From contig MU008173.1 of NCBI GenBank assembly GCA_010909165.1, positions 992,001 through 1,056,000 on the forward strand: 64,000 bases of DNA. The letters are read 5' to 3'. The translations under genes were made by a program, and so were the position numbers. Source of the stretch: Anthoceros angustus. Lineage: Eukaryota > Streptophyta > Anthocerotopsida > Anthocerotales > Anthocerotaceae. Numbering within the stretch: position 1 is the first letter of the stretch; each line of letters opens with the position of its first letter. The notes below the pieces were generated by a model, which worked only from the letters and a program-made list of their open reading frames with translations, was not told where the DNA came from and did not search any database. Below are positions 1 through 11,200 of this stretch, piece after piece.

Positions 1-299
1 CTCTTTTTTTTTCCTTCCCGTCGCAGCGGTAGTGGTCGTAGGTGGGGGCTCCCAGCTTGCAGCGCCTCCTCATCGTCCGACTACCTGCATCTGGTGGAGG
101 AGCGAGAGAAGACGGTGTCCCCGGTGCCCCAGCCCCCGGAGTAACGGCCACTGATCCTAACGGAGCGGAACACCTCGCCGTCCAACGGCACGGAGGCGGC
201 CATCCCCGCCTGCAACCTGTTCTTAGCAGCAGCACCTGGCCGCCTTGGTTGCGCAATGCCGAGCTGGTCCAGGCAGGTTTGGATCTGGGAAGGCAGAGC

Positions 300-1290
300 T
301 GCCTGCACAGAAGGAACTGGAAGATGCACGCCAGGTTTTCGACAGCTTGTCCACAAAGAATGTGGTGACTTTGGCCGCCCTGATATCTGGGTATGGTGCT
401 TGTGTAAGGCACTAGCTTGTTTTAAGTAGATGTTTGTTGCCGGAATTCAGCTTAAAGATGCAACTTTTACGTGCCTTCTAGTCATACAGTCATGAGGGAC
501 TGGTGGATGAGGGTTGCAAGGACTTTGATTCCATGGCTGGATAACGCTCTGGTGGAGAAATCTCTGGTGGACATATGGCCAGTATTTTGACAGCACGAAC
601 ACAAAGAGATGTGGTGACATGGAACGTCCTGATATCTGGCTATGGTGCTAACGATGATGGTCACACAACCCTGGCTTGTTTGCTGGAGATGTTAGTTGCC
701 GATGTTCAGCCCGATGGTGCTACTTTTCTTGCATTCTAGCAGCATGTAGTCATGAGGGACTGGTTGGAAGTTGTCCGTTTATCAGATTCGAGATGCCAGA
801 CTTCCAGATGCTGCACAAAGGAAGGCGGGGTGCATCAGAGCGGAGGCATTCTGGATTACGTAGTGGTCACCTGCCTGGTGGACTCGTATGCAAGATGTGG
901 TGAATTGGAAGATGCGCGCTAGGTTTTTGACAGCTGGAACACAAAGGACGTGTGACATTGAATGCCTTGATCGCTGGGAATGGACCGCAAGGGCTCGGAC
1001 ATAAGGCGCTTGTCGTGTATGGTCAAATGGAGCAGGAGGGTGCTGATTTTAGCTGTCGCGGTACCATTGCTTGCCTTATGAAGGCCCGTGCAAACACTGG
1101 TGCCTTGCATAAAGGCAGACAACTGCACTCAGCAGATTCTTGAAGGACGCTGGTTGATGTAGTGGTGGACACCTGCCTGGTGGACATGAATGCCAATGTA
1201 CTAATCTGGAAGATGCACTCCAGAACAACATGAACACAAGGAATGTGGTGGCATGGACCGCCCTGCTATCTGGGTATAGGAGGGCAGCGA
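300..1290 (+). pseudogene. Decayed PPR (pentatricopeptide repeat) gene fragments
   Basis: Three stretches of PPR protein sequence can be read in changing frames with stops between them. Around 304-400 the translation contains LEDARQVFDSLSTKNVVT followed by ALISGYG. Around 595-770 it contains RDVVTWNVLISGYGAN and VQPDGATFLAF. Around 955-1290 it contains ALIAGNGPQGLGHKALVVYGQ, then GALHKGRQLHS and a C-terminal repeat remnant. These are the helix signatures of P/L/S-type PPR motifs, which in intact proteins bind organellar RNA. Here no frame stays open for more than about 100 codons, so no functional protein is expected. The last block is also the outer end of the left arm of an inverted duplication. 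Identity as PPR debris is secure; the parent subfamily (for example DYW) cannot be decided. Confidence 0.8.
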
Positions 1291-2030
1291 GCAACAAAAA
1301 GAAAAGAAAGTGATAACCGCGAATGTCCCTTTCGGAGCATAGGAGGGGGAGGGCAGACTTTCGATTCTTAACACCTAAGACAAAAAAATGATCCGCGATT
1401 CGATCTCAGCAGCATTTTCTCAACCAAGAGTTCGGCACCACCCTGTCCAAGCTGTATGAAGACACTAAGCACCCGCCATTACTAGTAGCATCCCATCTAA
1501 GTGATGATGATACATCTGGCCAGGAACCCTAAGCCTTCACTGCATACTTGCGGAGAGGGAAGTATGCTTCCCTCTTCTTCTGTCGTTCCGTCTTGGCAGC
1601 AGCCTGGCCGCAAGCATAACATGCATGAGAACAAGCAGATCATTTGCAGCGACCGCGCGGATGCAATCACAAACGAGAAACCAAAAAAAACACAAACCTG
1701 GTGCTTTGTAAGCCGTCGCCTGATGGCCCGAGTCTTCTTGGGCCTCAGGTCCAGCGGTAGGCGCTTGCTCTTGGCGTAGGCGGCCCGCAGGGCTGCCTTC
1801 TGAGTCTGAGAAATGACGGTGAGCACTTGCGCAATGGACAAACGCACCACCTTGATCTTGCTGAGCTTGTTCGGGGCACCGCCTGTGACCTTGGCGACGC
1901 GCAACAGTGCAAGCTCGGCCTTGAGCTCCTTCAGCTGGTTCAGCAGCTCCGCCTTGCTCTTGCCCCGCAGCTCGTGGACCTTGATCTTGGCCATCGCGTC
2001 GATCCAGAGAAAGAGTACAATGATACAGCT
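905..2030. repeat. Left arm of a large inverted duplication (PPR debris plus RPL35)
   Basis: The reverse complement of this stretch matches 2320-4120. Matching order from the outside in: PPR remnant (905-1290), a flank containing a polyA run and the word actagtagcatcccatct (about 1355-1528), RPL35 exon 2, its intron, exon 1, and about 35 bp of 5' leader. The arm is about 700 bp shorter than its partner because sequence matching 2990-3690 is absent between about 1290 and 1355. RPL35 coding sequence is nearly identical between arms while the PPR part is visibly more diverged. Confidence 0.85.
1529..1994 (-). CDS. RPL35: 60S ribosomal protein L35 (uL29), copy A
   Basis: Encodes the cytosolic large-subunit protein uL29, which sits near the polypeptide exit tunnel. 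Exons (minus strand): 1698-1994 and 1529-1603. The 94-nt intron (1604-1697) has GT and AG ends. The product is 123 aa, the usual eukaryotic length: it starts [14 protein letters not shown] and ends with a basic tail, [14 protein letters not shown]. The protein is identical to copy B at 2354-2821, with a few synonymous changes in exon 1 and about 5% difference in the intron, whose length differs by 2 nt. The two genes point away from each other across a spacer of about 320 bp. The intact frame and silent-only differences suggest both copies are functional or were homogenised recently. Confidence 0.93.
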
Positions 2031-2319
2031 TAGACCTATTTATTATAAATATTTAATTCTATTTAATCTTAGCTAATTAATCTTATATATGGACCCTAAT
2101 ATAGCCTGGTCGCGTGGGGCCATATTTTGGACCGAACGGCTACGGGACTGCCGGTCCCCGTTGAAACGGGAGGACTGGGACCGGAACCGGAACCGGCAAC
2201 CCCGTGAACCACCGGTCCCCAAGGATTCTTTACACATGTACGCAAGCCGGGATCGGGACCGAGTTACAGAGTTTCAACCCCAGTGCCCAGACCTAGGCAA
2301 GCCCTTTTCAGAGGTTCAG
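2031..2319. promoter_or_regulatory. Spacer between divergent RPL35 copies (probable bidirectional promoter)
   Basis: This is the unique centre of the inverted duplication. The two sides differ: next to copy A it is strongly AT-rich (2035-2090, with tataaatattta-like words), while next to copy B it is GC-rich, with short GGAACCGGAACCGG-type repeats at about 2170-2195. Just outside the spacer both genes share a pyrimidine-rich tract, ttctttctctgg (2334-2345 and its mirror near 2000), resembling a ribosomal-protein transcription start. Promoter function is inferred from position only. Confidence 0.5.
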
Positions 2320-2353
2320 CAGTGTCGTTGTATTCTTTCTCTGGATCGACGCG

Positions 2354-2821
2354 ATGGCCAAGATCAAGGTCCACGAGCTGCGGGGCAAGAGCAAGGCGGA
2401 GCTGCTGAACCAGCTGAAGGAGCTCAAGGCCGAGCTTGCACTGTTGCGCGTCGCCAAGGTCACAGGCGGTGCCCCGAACAAGCTCAGCAAGATCAAGGTG
2501 GTGCGTTTGTCCATTGCGCAAGTGCTCACCGTCATTTCTCAGACTCAAAAGGCAGCTCTGCGGGCCGCCTACGCCAAGAGCAAGCGCCTACCGCTGGACC
2601 TGAGGCCCAAGAAGACTCGGGCCATCAGGCGACGGCTCACAAAGCACCAGGTTTGTGTTTTTTTTGGTTTCTCGTTTCTGATTGCATCCGCGCGGTTGCT
2701 GCAAATGAAGTCTGCTTGTTCTCATGCATATTATGCTTGCGGCCAGGCTGCTGCCAAGACGGAACGACAGAAGAAGAGGGAAGCATACTTCCCTCTCCGC
2801 AAGTATGCAGTGAAGGCTTAG
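2354..2821 (+). CDS. RPL35: 60S ribosomal protein L35 (uL29), copy B
   Basis: Second copy of the uL29 gene, in the opposite orientation to copy A. Exons are 2354-2650 and 2747-2821, with a 96-nt GT-AG intron. Because the intron is a multiple of three and has no stop, it reads through in frame, so an unspliced transcript would encode a 155-residue protein; the spliced product is the expected 123 aa. The N-terminal helices begin [14 protein letters not shown] and the C-terminus is PLRKYAVKA. The start codon follows a ctttctctggatcgacgcg leader shared with copy A. The gene lies in the right arm of the inverted duplication. Confidence in identity is very high. Confidence 0.94.
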   Translation: MAKIKVHELRGKSKAELLNQLKELKAELALLRVAKVTGGAPNKLSKIKVVRLSIAQVLTVISQTQKAALRAAYAKSKRLPLDLRPKKTRAIRRRLTKHQVCVFFGFSFLIASARLLQMKSACSHAYYACGQAAAKTERQKKREAYFPLRKYAVKA

Positions 2822-2989
2822 GGTTCCAGGCGAGATGTATCATCATCATTTAGATGGGATGCTACTAGTAATGGCGGGTGCTTAGTGTCTTCGTACAGCT
2901 TGGATAGAGTGGTAGCCGAATTCCTGGTTGAGGAAATGCTGCTGAGATCTCATCGCGGATCATTTTTTTTGTCTTAGGTCTTAAGAACC

Positions 2990-3690
2990 GAAAATTTGCC
3001 CACAACCGTTTGGCCACTGCACTAAAATTTGGTCTCCGATCTGGGGCCTGTGGAGCAGCCAGCCCGACCCGTTCGACACGTTGGTAGGTGACGGGCTGGC
3101 TTCGGAACGTGACGGGCTGCTGATCCTGCTCCGGGCGTCGACCATCTCTGGAAAATCCTTCCCCTCCCACCCATTTTCTCGGAAGTGGACGTGTTGGGAT
3201 CTTACACTGCCGCATGTCAAGGCTCGGTTGCTGTCAGGGGTGGACTCCCTGAGGTGAGGTCAGCCGGAGTTCCTTCTAGACTCCCAGAGAGCACACACAC
3301 CAATTTGCTGGTGCCATAAGGGGTGCTGTTGCTATACGACGGCGTGTTCAAGGACCACTATCGGAAGATGACTCTAACAAAAGACTATGGCAGGATCCCT
3401 GGTTGCTGTGTATGAATGACCACACCACCGTGACGGAGTGAGCAGAGTGGTTTGCATTACTTACCTACGCAGATTCTGTGCGTTCGGTTCTCTTTCGTCA
3501 CATTAGTTGAGGTGCTTCCATCATTTGGTGGGGCGCTTCTCAATCTGCCGATGAGGTCGTTACGCTTGGGCAGGCCGTCCCAGGCTGCCTCAGAGGCCCC
3601 GCGGGCTGTCAGATTTGTCTCGGGTTCGTTTGTAGGAGTCATCTCATCCGAAAGGGTTGAAAACTTCCATCTCCTAAAAGGTAGGTGAAG
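2990..3690. other. Arm-specific block with no recognised gene
   Basis: This stretch has no counterpart in the left arm. It contains a minus-strand open stretch of about 116 codons and a plus-strand stretch of about 78 codons, neither resembling a known family. Nothing at the edges (no terminal inverted repeat or target-site duplication) identifies it as an inserted transposon. It may be ancestral sequence deleted from the left arm, or an insertion here. Confidence 0.4.
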
Positions 3691-3699
3691 CTAGTGCCT

Positions 3700-4125
3700 T
3701 GTGACCTTGGTCACAACTACCATACCCAGATATCAGGGCAGTCCTTAACACCACATTCTTTGTGTTTATGCTGTCAAAAATCTAGCGTGCATCTTCCAGA
3801 TTACTACATTTGCATTCATGTCCACCAGGCAGGTGGACACCACTACGTCAACCAGCAGTCCTCCTTCAACAATCTGTTAGTGCAGCTGTCTGCCCTTCTG
3901 CAAGGCACCAGTAGTTGCCAGGGCCTTCAGAAGGCAAGCAAATGTATCACGGCTAGCTTAAATCAGCCCCTCCTGTTCCAATCGACCATACACGACAAGC
4001 CCCTCATGTCCGAGCCCTTGCTGTTCATACCCAGCGATCAGGGCATTTCATATCACACATTCATTGTGTTCCAGCTGTCAAAAACCTGGCGTGCATCGTC
4101 CAATCCACCACATCTTGAGATCGCT
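3700..4125 (-). pseudogene. PPR pseudogene remnant, inverted copy
   Basis: Read on the minus strand, this mirrors the PPR debris at 905-1290. The remnants include LDDARQVFDSWNT, an ALQKGRQLH-like turn, VDVVVSTCLVDMNAN and a final ALISGYG-like repeat. Stops and frame changes prevent a protein. The similarity to the left-arm copy is clear but with more mismatches than between the adjacent RPL35 genes. Confidence 0.75.
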
Positions 4126-4133
4126 AGCTACAC

Positions 4134-4844
4134 ATGGAAGCCAAGCGTAAGCGGGATAGGGTAGCCCAGCAGCAGAAGGCAGCTCCCGATGCAGGTGAGC
4201 AAAAGACAAGCGGGCGGGGCCGCTCCGCTGCTCTCGCTTACCGGGGAGCAGGGAGGCAACGACGAGCTTGTGACAAGCCGGTGGACGAGCTGGAGCGGCA
4301 GAGCAGGGAATTCCGAGCTGGGTTGCACCCTCTGCAGCACCGCTTTGTGTGCTGGTACACCCGACGAACTCCCAGTTTTCGAAACATCACCACGTACGAG
4401 GACATCATGAAGAAGATTGCGGAATTCAGCACGGTTGAAGGATACTGGGTATGGGTGTCATCTTACCAGGGCTGTGAACTTGCCGGTTCCCACAGATCTG
4501 CATGTGTTCAAGGAGGGAATCCGCCCTCTGTGGGAGAATGCAGCTAACCGTAATGGAGGCAAGTGGATCATCAGGTTAAAGAAGCTGGTGTCAGGGAGAT
4601 ACTGGGAAGACTTGGTGCTGGCAATGGTGGGTGATCAACTAGAGCCAAGTGACACTGTCTCCGGTGCTGTACTGAGTATCCGATTTGGCGAAGACATCCT
4701 GAGCATCTGGAATCGAAATTTGCAGACAATCAGGCAGTGATGCTACTGAGGGACTCCATCAAACGCCACCTGCACCTTCCTCTCAGCTATCCCTTGGAGT
4801 ACAAGCCTCACGAGTCATGTCGTCCTTCCACAAAACGTGGTTGA
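4134..4844 (+). pseudogene. Intronless, frameshifted copy of nCBP/4EHP (eIF4E-family cap-binding protein)
   Basis: The intact family member is an eIF4E-like protein that binds the mRNA 5' cap. The translation shows HPLQHRFVCWYTRRTPSFRN, then YEDIMKKIAEFSTVEGYW (first frame), CHLTRAVNLPVPTDLHVFKE and GGKWIIRLKKLVSGRYWEDL (second frame), and LLRDSIKRHLHLPLSYPLEY ending in a stop (third frame). The changes fall near 4450 (about 2 nt missing) and near 4715. The frames join contiguously with no introns, whereas plant 4EHP genes are normally split, so I infer a processed retrocopy. No clear polyA tail or target duplication remains. The parent gene is not in the window. Confidence 0.72.
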
Positions 4845-5213
4845 GAGGCTAGACACCTAGGTGCAGAGCACGAGCGTGATGCGGACCCCCACTGTTGCCG
4901 ATTGAGACATTTTTTTTAATAGCACGCAACAGATAGAAAAATAAGCACGGAAAATTAGGCGCCGTGTCCCGACTGCTGAAGTGTCCATAATGCACGCCAT
5001 AATGGAGACCATTCAGTTCATCTGTTATTGCGGGCTGAAGAAGAAGAAGAAGAAGACGTCTATTATAGTCCACTGAGCTATCCGATACTTAGCCCGTCAT
5101 TTGGCTTTCATGCATGTACTGTTAACAGTCCACTTAATTTGGGGTGGCTGGTACCGTGCTGCTTTGAAGTTCTCACGAAATGCCAATTACGTGCTTATGG
5201 GAGGGACGGGAAT
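4845..5213 (+). other. Upstream region of the PP2C-kinase gene
   Basis: Intergenic and presumed promoter/leader. It holds a T8 run at 4911 and a GAA microsatellite at about 5036-5055. The reading frame of the downstream gene stays open back to 5028, so a longer N-terminus is possible, but the methionine at 5214 immediately precedes a hydrophobic anchor and is preferred. Confidence 0.4.
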
Positions 5214-8200
5214 ATGCATAAGCGGCAGGTTCTTACCGGCGTCCTGGTAGTTGGACTTGTCCTAATCCTTGCCTGTGTCGCGGAGGAGTTCTGGAGGAAA
5301 GGAAGCCTGTACCATGGAGCAGCCCACAGAAGCCATGAAGCGTCTGCCTATCAGCAGCATGAATGTTCAGAGCCAACGACTGAAATTCTCACCAGGAGCT
5401 CCAGGGGACGGGAGACAAAAGCTCTTACTCTTGTTAAGACCCTAATGTCGGGACAACATGAGAGCCAGTGGAAAAAGAGAGACTATATGCGGACCTCGAA
5501 GGGCAGAAGAGCCACAGAAGGGGGGAGATGTGGCAGAGCATTGCTTAAAGGAAGGAGGATCAGCCAGGAGGACCGAATTGTTTGTGTACCTGAGATTCAG
5601 CTGCAGTTTATCGGTTAGCCCTGTTCCTGTTGCATGTACTTGTTCTCACAGGCAATTTTGGTGGGCAGTCGTAAGCGATCTCTGATTGCCCTGTCTGCTC
5701 TGTGCAATGTGCAGATGAGGAGCATTCACCTCAAATAAGCTTGCTTGCAGTCTTTGATGGACATGACGGGCATGAAGCCAGTGAGCTGGCTGCCACAAGC
5801 ATCTATCCTCTGTTTCTACATCACGTGCACTCTATTGTTGATGACATGGCCAGCAGCTTATGTCTCGCTGACATGGATACCTGCTCGCAGCCAGCTGAAA
5901 CCAGAGGACAACACATTCATTCGGCTCAAGTCTATGACTGGTTCTGTGGTGAAGGGAGAAAAAATGGTTCCTCCATGTTATTGGTAGAACAATGTCTCGA
6001 CATGAAGGCAGCTGCAATGGAAGGTCTGTTCGGTGCAGATGATGCGGTGACTTTCTCAGACGTTGTAAAGACCATGTGGGATGCAACAGCGAAGCAAGCT
6101 GCACACAAAGCGGATTTGCAGAGTGCCAAGAAGTGGGATGGCGAATCTCTTGAGAATGTCAGAAACTGGATGGCATCAGGGAAGATGGAAGGTTCGTTCC
6201 TCAGGGCGGTACTGAAAGAAGCTTTAGCGAAGGCTGTTCTGGAGATTGATGCAATTTTCTCCAATGTAAGTTTTTAAGTTACCTGGTCCACTTTTAGGCC
6301 ATTCATTGCAGTGGAATTTCAGTCTGACTGCATGGGACGTGCTTGAGAGGTTGGCCACTGAAACTTTACCTCAGCACAGTGTGCACTCTTATCTGTAGGA
6401 GAGTCTTTCCTTGCACTGTCCTCTTTCATGTACGCATGTCTGCTCAACAGAAAGCTAGGAGGGACGGGCTTGAAGGTGGGTCAACGGCTTGTGTCGTTCT
6501 GCTTGCTGAAAAGCATCTCCTAGTAGCGAACCTTGGAGACTGCAAAGCTTTGATCTGCTCTTCGTCGAGCTCGTGCTCACCACCCCTGCAACAAGGTATT
6601 GCAGATTTCAAAGCTTGATCACAGTGGTCATGAATACTCTGGTTGCAAGAAGTCTGACATGAGTTCTGCTTCCGTTCTTGTGATGTAAGGTGATTGTCAG
6701 GAGGATCCTAGAATTTGTTTGCACAAGCAAAGGCGAAAAAAATCAAGTCAGAGACTTAGTGCAGAAGGAGATGTTCAGCTCTGTGTTAAAGAGCTAACAA
6801 GTGACCACCGTCCAGACAGGGAGGATGAAAGAATTAGGATTCTAGCCGCTGGAGGTTTTATTGAGAATTCTGGAGGTATTCCCAGGGTCAATGGACGCCT
6901 GGCTGTCACACGATCCATTGGAGACATTGCTTTGAAACGGTTTGTGTCAATCTGGTTGCTTTCAGTTACCATTTGATGGAAAGACAGCCACGTCTCTCAG
7001 TGAAAGATAGCGGATTGTGTTGTGGTGTGTACATATCACTCCTGAAATTGCTTTTTGCAGATTTGGGGTCACTGCTGAACCAGAGCTGAGTAGCTGGCAA
7101 AGAATTGCAGATACCGACAACTTCATAGTTGTTGCATCTGATGGTGTCTTTGACAAGATGACTCCACAGGACGTTTGCAGTACTATTTCGGTTGTCACCT
7201 CTGGAAGCTCTATGTCATCAGTAGCAGAGAAATTCCTCCAACCAGAGCCTGCTATTCCATTGTTCCCTAGGGAGAGCTTCAAGAGTTTGGAAGTGGATGG
7301 TGAAACTTTAGCGGTTCCGAAATTCGCGGTGACAGTTCAGGAGGTTAAAACCGTGTCTGTGATGCCACCCTCTCAAAAAGGAAAAACTGCTTTGAGTTTT
7401 CCTAAGAGTGATAGCTTGCGCTTGGATACCCTGGACTTCAAAGGCACTCAGTCGCTAGCCCTTGCAGAGAGTACTGAGCTCGACACAGTTGTGCAACCAC
7501 GGCAGGATGGAGTACACCAACAGATGGCCCAAGCAGTGGTTGACACTGCCCTTGGTTTAGGAAGCATGGACAACTTAGCTGCCGTTGTGCTCCCCTTAAC
7601 ATCATTGCAGTGTCTCAACTCAGGTATATTGCATGAATGTTGCAAAATCTGGGCATCTTGTCATTGTATAACTGATATTCATCTCCTGCTCATCCCGCTG
7701 ATATTCCTCTAGAGAATTTTGATTTTTGTTTGCATGACAATGTATACGCAGAAGAATCCAGTGTGACAGGGGGCAAACGAGAGGACAGGGTTATGACTAT
7801 TGATAAGGATATGGCTCCTAAGACAGCGCAGATGAATGGTATTATAAGCCCTTCTGCTGATATTAGTCCGGAGGATGTTTCAGAAAAGGTGAGCCTGCTT
7901 TGTCTGGAGTGCAAAACTTATATTAGTACAGGATGCAACTCAAAGAACCCAAGCTGGAAAAACCTAACCGAAGTAGTCATAAATGAATAAGGAGTAACAG
8001 GCATACTGCTATTTAATGCCCATAAATATTATGATTTGAACTTGAGGATAATTCATCTAATGCCCAGAGTAACGTATGGATTTTGATTCCGTGATTCATA
8101 ACCGCTGAAGGTGGCATTGTGTATAACATAGCAGATGTCCATGAGAACAGCATTTAACCATACCTGCACCAAAGCAACAATTTTCTTTTCTTGGCATGTT

Positions 8201-11200
8201 GATGGACATGTTTCCACAGAAACAGAAGCCTAATCTCTGCAAGCAAACCACAAGTTTGCCAACATTTAGATTGTGCAGTGATAGCAAGTAGATGAAGTTG
8301 AGCTCAATATCCACCAGGAAACTGATCTCTTACCTGGATGCTTCTCGCTCAGTTCATTTCTATTGGGTAACAATATGACATTCCTCCTACTGGGTGATTG
8401 CTATTGTAATGTCAGAAATTTTACAGTTGATGACTATGACAGGATCCTGAGGTGCAGGTTAGTAGGCGTGGGCAGTGTTACGAGCTCATAAAGGCACTTC
8501 CACGACAATTAATCATACCTATGTACCCTGTTCCTACAACTATTGAAAGGGGTTTCAAACAGGAGCCTCAGGTCATCACTGAACCTGAAGCCAAGCATGA
8601 GGGTGGTTTGCTTCAGAGCATCCCTGATTACAAGCCAGGCAATGAAGGTTCGTTAGGTGGTCAAAGTTTTCAAGCATCTGAAATAATTGTCATTGAGGGT
8701 TTTGCTTTGACTTCTCCTTACCAATATTGTTTTAGATGCATTCTGCTGTGCTCTTTCAGGGAGAGGTGAGTATGAACTGGATGTCTATCGTGAGCATCTG
8801 GTGTATGCTCCAGGACAATCTGAGATGGGACAGCGTCAGGAAGTTTGCCTCAGGCCCAAAGGCTTGTCACAGTATTTAAGTCTGATCGGATCTGTACCTG
8901 TTGATACTCTCAGCTTGCCAGCTTCTGAGAGGGACTCCATGTTAGGGAGACAAGCCGAGTCGACTATGCTACCTCTATATATGGTTCATCACCATAGGTA
9001 GAGAGTATGCTATGTTGACAGCTCATGCTGTGTATCTTTATTGACACTGCTAGGATCTATTGACTTTCCCGTGGCTGTCCAGGTATTTGCTAAAAAGGAA
9101 TATTGCAAAAGGAGCGTTTGGGGAGATCTGGCTGGGGGTTAGCAGAGAATGCCTCGCAGGGGCAGAGGAGTCCGGGTCCTTCAACTTGCTTCATCCGGAG
9201 AAGGCATGCAATCATTCAAGCTGCAATAGCAACACAGAGGAAAACTACTTTGGCATCTGGGGGGATGCTATGTGTCTTGACAAGGCGGAGACTTTCATCT
9301 TCAAACGTATATTAGTATGGTTACCCCTTTTAACTCTTCTCAGAGTAGCTATACCCTGTATATTTTTTGTCCCTTCAGCTTTTGGATTCTACTACATTCC
9401 CTTGCTGTCCAATGAACTTGGTGAAGGAAAGCGTGCAGACACTTTGCATACTGAGTTCTACTTGGTTTGATGAGCAGGTGGAAAAAGGCAGCAGTACCGT
9501 TCTGAGCGGATATCGTGAGAAGTACTTTGGCGAGCTATTCCTCAATTCCTCTAGAACTCTAGGGGAGGAGCAAACCCTGAGATCTTCAGGTAGCAGTCAT
9601 CTGGGAACTCCAGGTTTTGTCCTTAAGAATGCTTTGTTCATGGAAAGTTGAGGACTGACCTTTGTGCCCAGATGTTGACATTAATCAGCAAAGTGATTAT
9701 CAGAAGTGGAGGGACGAAGGATTAGGACATGTTGCACGGTACATAGAGGCCTTTGAAAGGCCAACCGGCAATGAACTATGGTTGGTGTTCCGGAATGAAG
9801 GCCAATCGCTGTCAAAGCTCTTGTACGTCGCTGATACATCATCAACTAACACGGAAGCGGGACATCATAGAGGTTTTAATGTGCTAAAGCCTTCACCATG
9901 GTGGCATTGGTTGAAGACTACTGATGTTGGGCACAAGGAGATGCGCAACCTTTTAAGACAACTGGTGCGTGGAACCTGGTACACTGTGGTTGTGAACGTA
10001 CTGAGGCCATAGTGTCTTGTCTTCAGTACCTGTCAACTGTTGCATGTCTGAATAAGATCTGTGGGTAGCCATGGGTGATCACTTCTAATTCCTTGGCTGC
10101 ACTCTCTGAGTTGCAGCTCCTGGCTGTGCATGCATGCCATAGTCGCAACATAACTCATCGGGATATCAAGCCAGGTGACAGAGTTGCAGTGTGTGAGGTT
10201 GTAGTGCTTGCTGAATCTTTATCCATGTAGCCTAACATGTCATGTTGTTCCAGAAAATATGATTGTTAAGTCGAGCGGCCTTGCTGGTGGGCCACTGGCT
10301 GACTGGCCAACGAATCTGACAATGTGAGTGGTTGCACTGCTCTGATGGAGGAAGACCTGAGGCAGCCAACTGCATTGTGTTCGGTTTTGTACTTCTGCGT
10401 AATGGGTGCTAACATGAGTATCGTTCCAGGCACCTGATTGACTTTGGGAGTGCCATTGACCCATTCACTTTGCAGAATTTATACGGCCGCTCCGGTCCGA
10501 CTCAGTAAGTAGTCTGCACTGGCTTGCTCGTAAATCCTTGGTTTCAAACAGTTATGTTTCATCTCTGAACATCTCCTGTGGTACACAGAGATGAGCAGAC
10601 TCTTGAGTATGCTCCTCCTGAAGCCTTATTGGGGAGGCACTGGATCCACTTTCACGCGCACAAGGCTCATGTGTAAGCTAGGACTATCCACTTATCGCTC
10701 ATCGGAGTAACTCGTTTAGTATGGTACTGTTCATGTGATAAGGGCTATCTCTGGGTTGTGTGGAGCAATTAGTCGTCAGATTGTGACACTGCAATGCTGC
10801 ATGTAAAAATTGATCCAAAGGTATGACATATGGAGCGTGGGAGTCGTGATGCTGGAGCTGGTGTTGGGGACGCCCCATGTCTTTCAGATCAGTGCTCGAA
10901 CTCGAGCGCTCCTTGATCACCGCTTGAAAGGCTGGGATCAGGCTGCTAAAGAAACGGCTTACATGTGTGTCTTCTGTTCAATCCACTTTGCATGTTTTTG
11001 AGTGACACTTTTACCAAATTGGAGTTGGCAAGCAGGATGTTTCTGCCAAGCACTGTGGTTTATTCGCCCTTTTCGCGTTCTAAATACTGGATTCTGGTGG
11101 TGTCCGTCATGTGCAGGCTCCGGGCTTTCATGGAGATGTGTATTCTCCCACCAGGGATACCCCCACATCGTCATCATCGTCACGGTGACAATCCAGTTGA

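Larger units (their letters stand above)
2320..4120. repeat. Right arm of the large inverted duplication
   Basis: Inverse copy of 905-2030: RPL35 leader, exons and intron, a 3' flank (2822-2990, with the mirrored actagtaatgg word and T-run), then a block of about 700 bp absent from the left arm, and finally PPR debris on the minus strand (3700-4120). The order and orientation show that a segment holding a PPR pseudogene and RPL35 was duplicated head to head. Confidence 0.85.

Noticed and set aside
2089-2853. Plus-strand frame of 254 codons overlapping RPL35 copy B
   Set aside because: A different frame over a gene whose real product (123 aa uL29) is unmistakable; the upstream half is just the promoter spacer.
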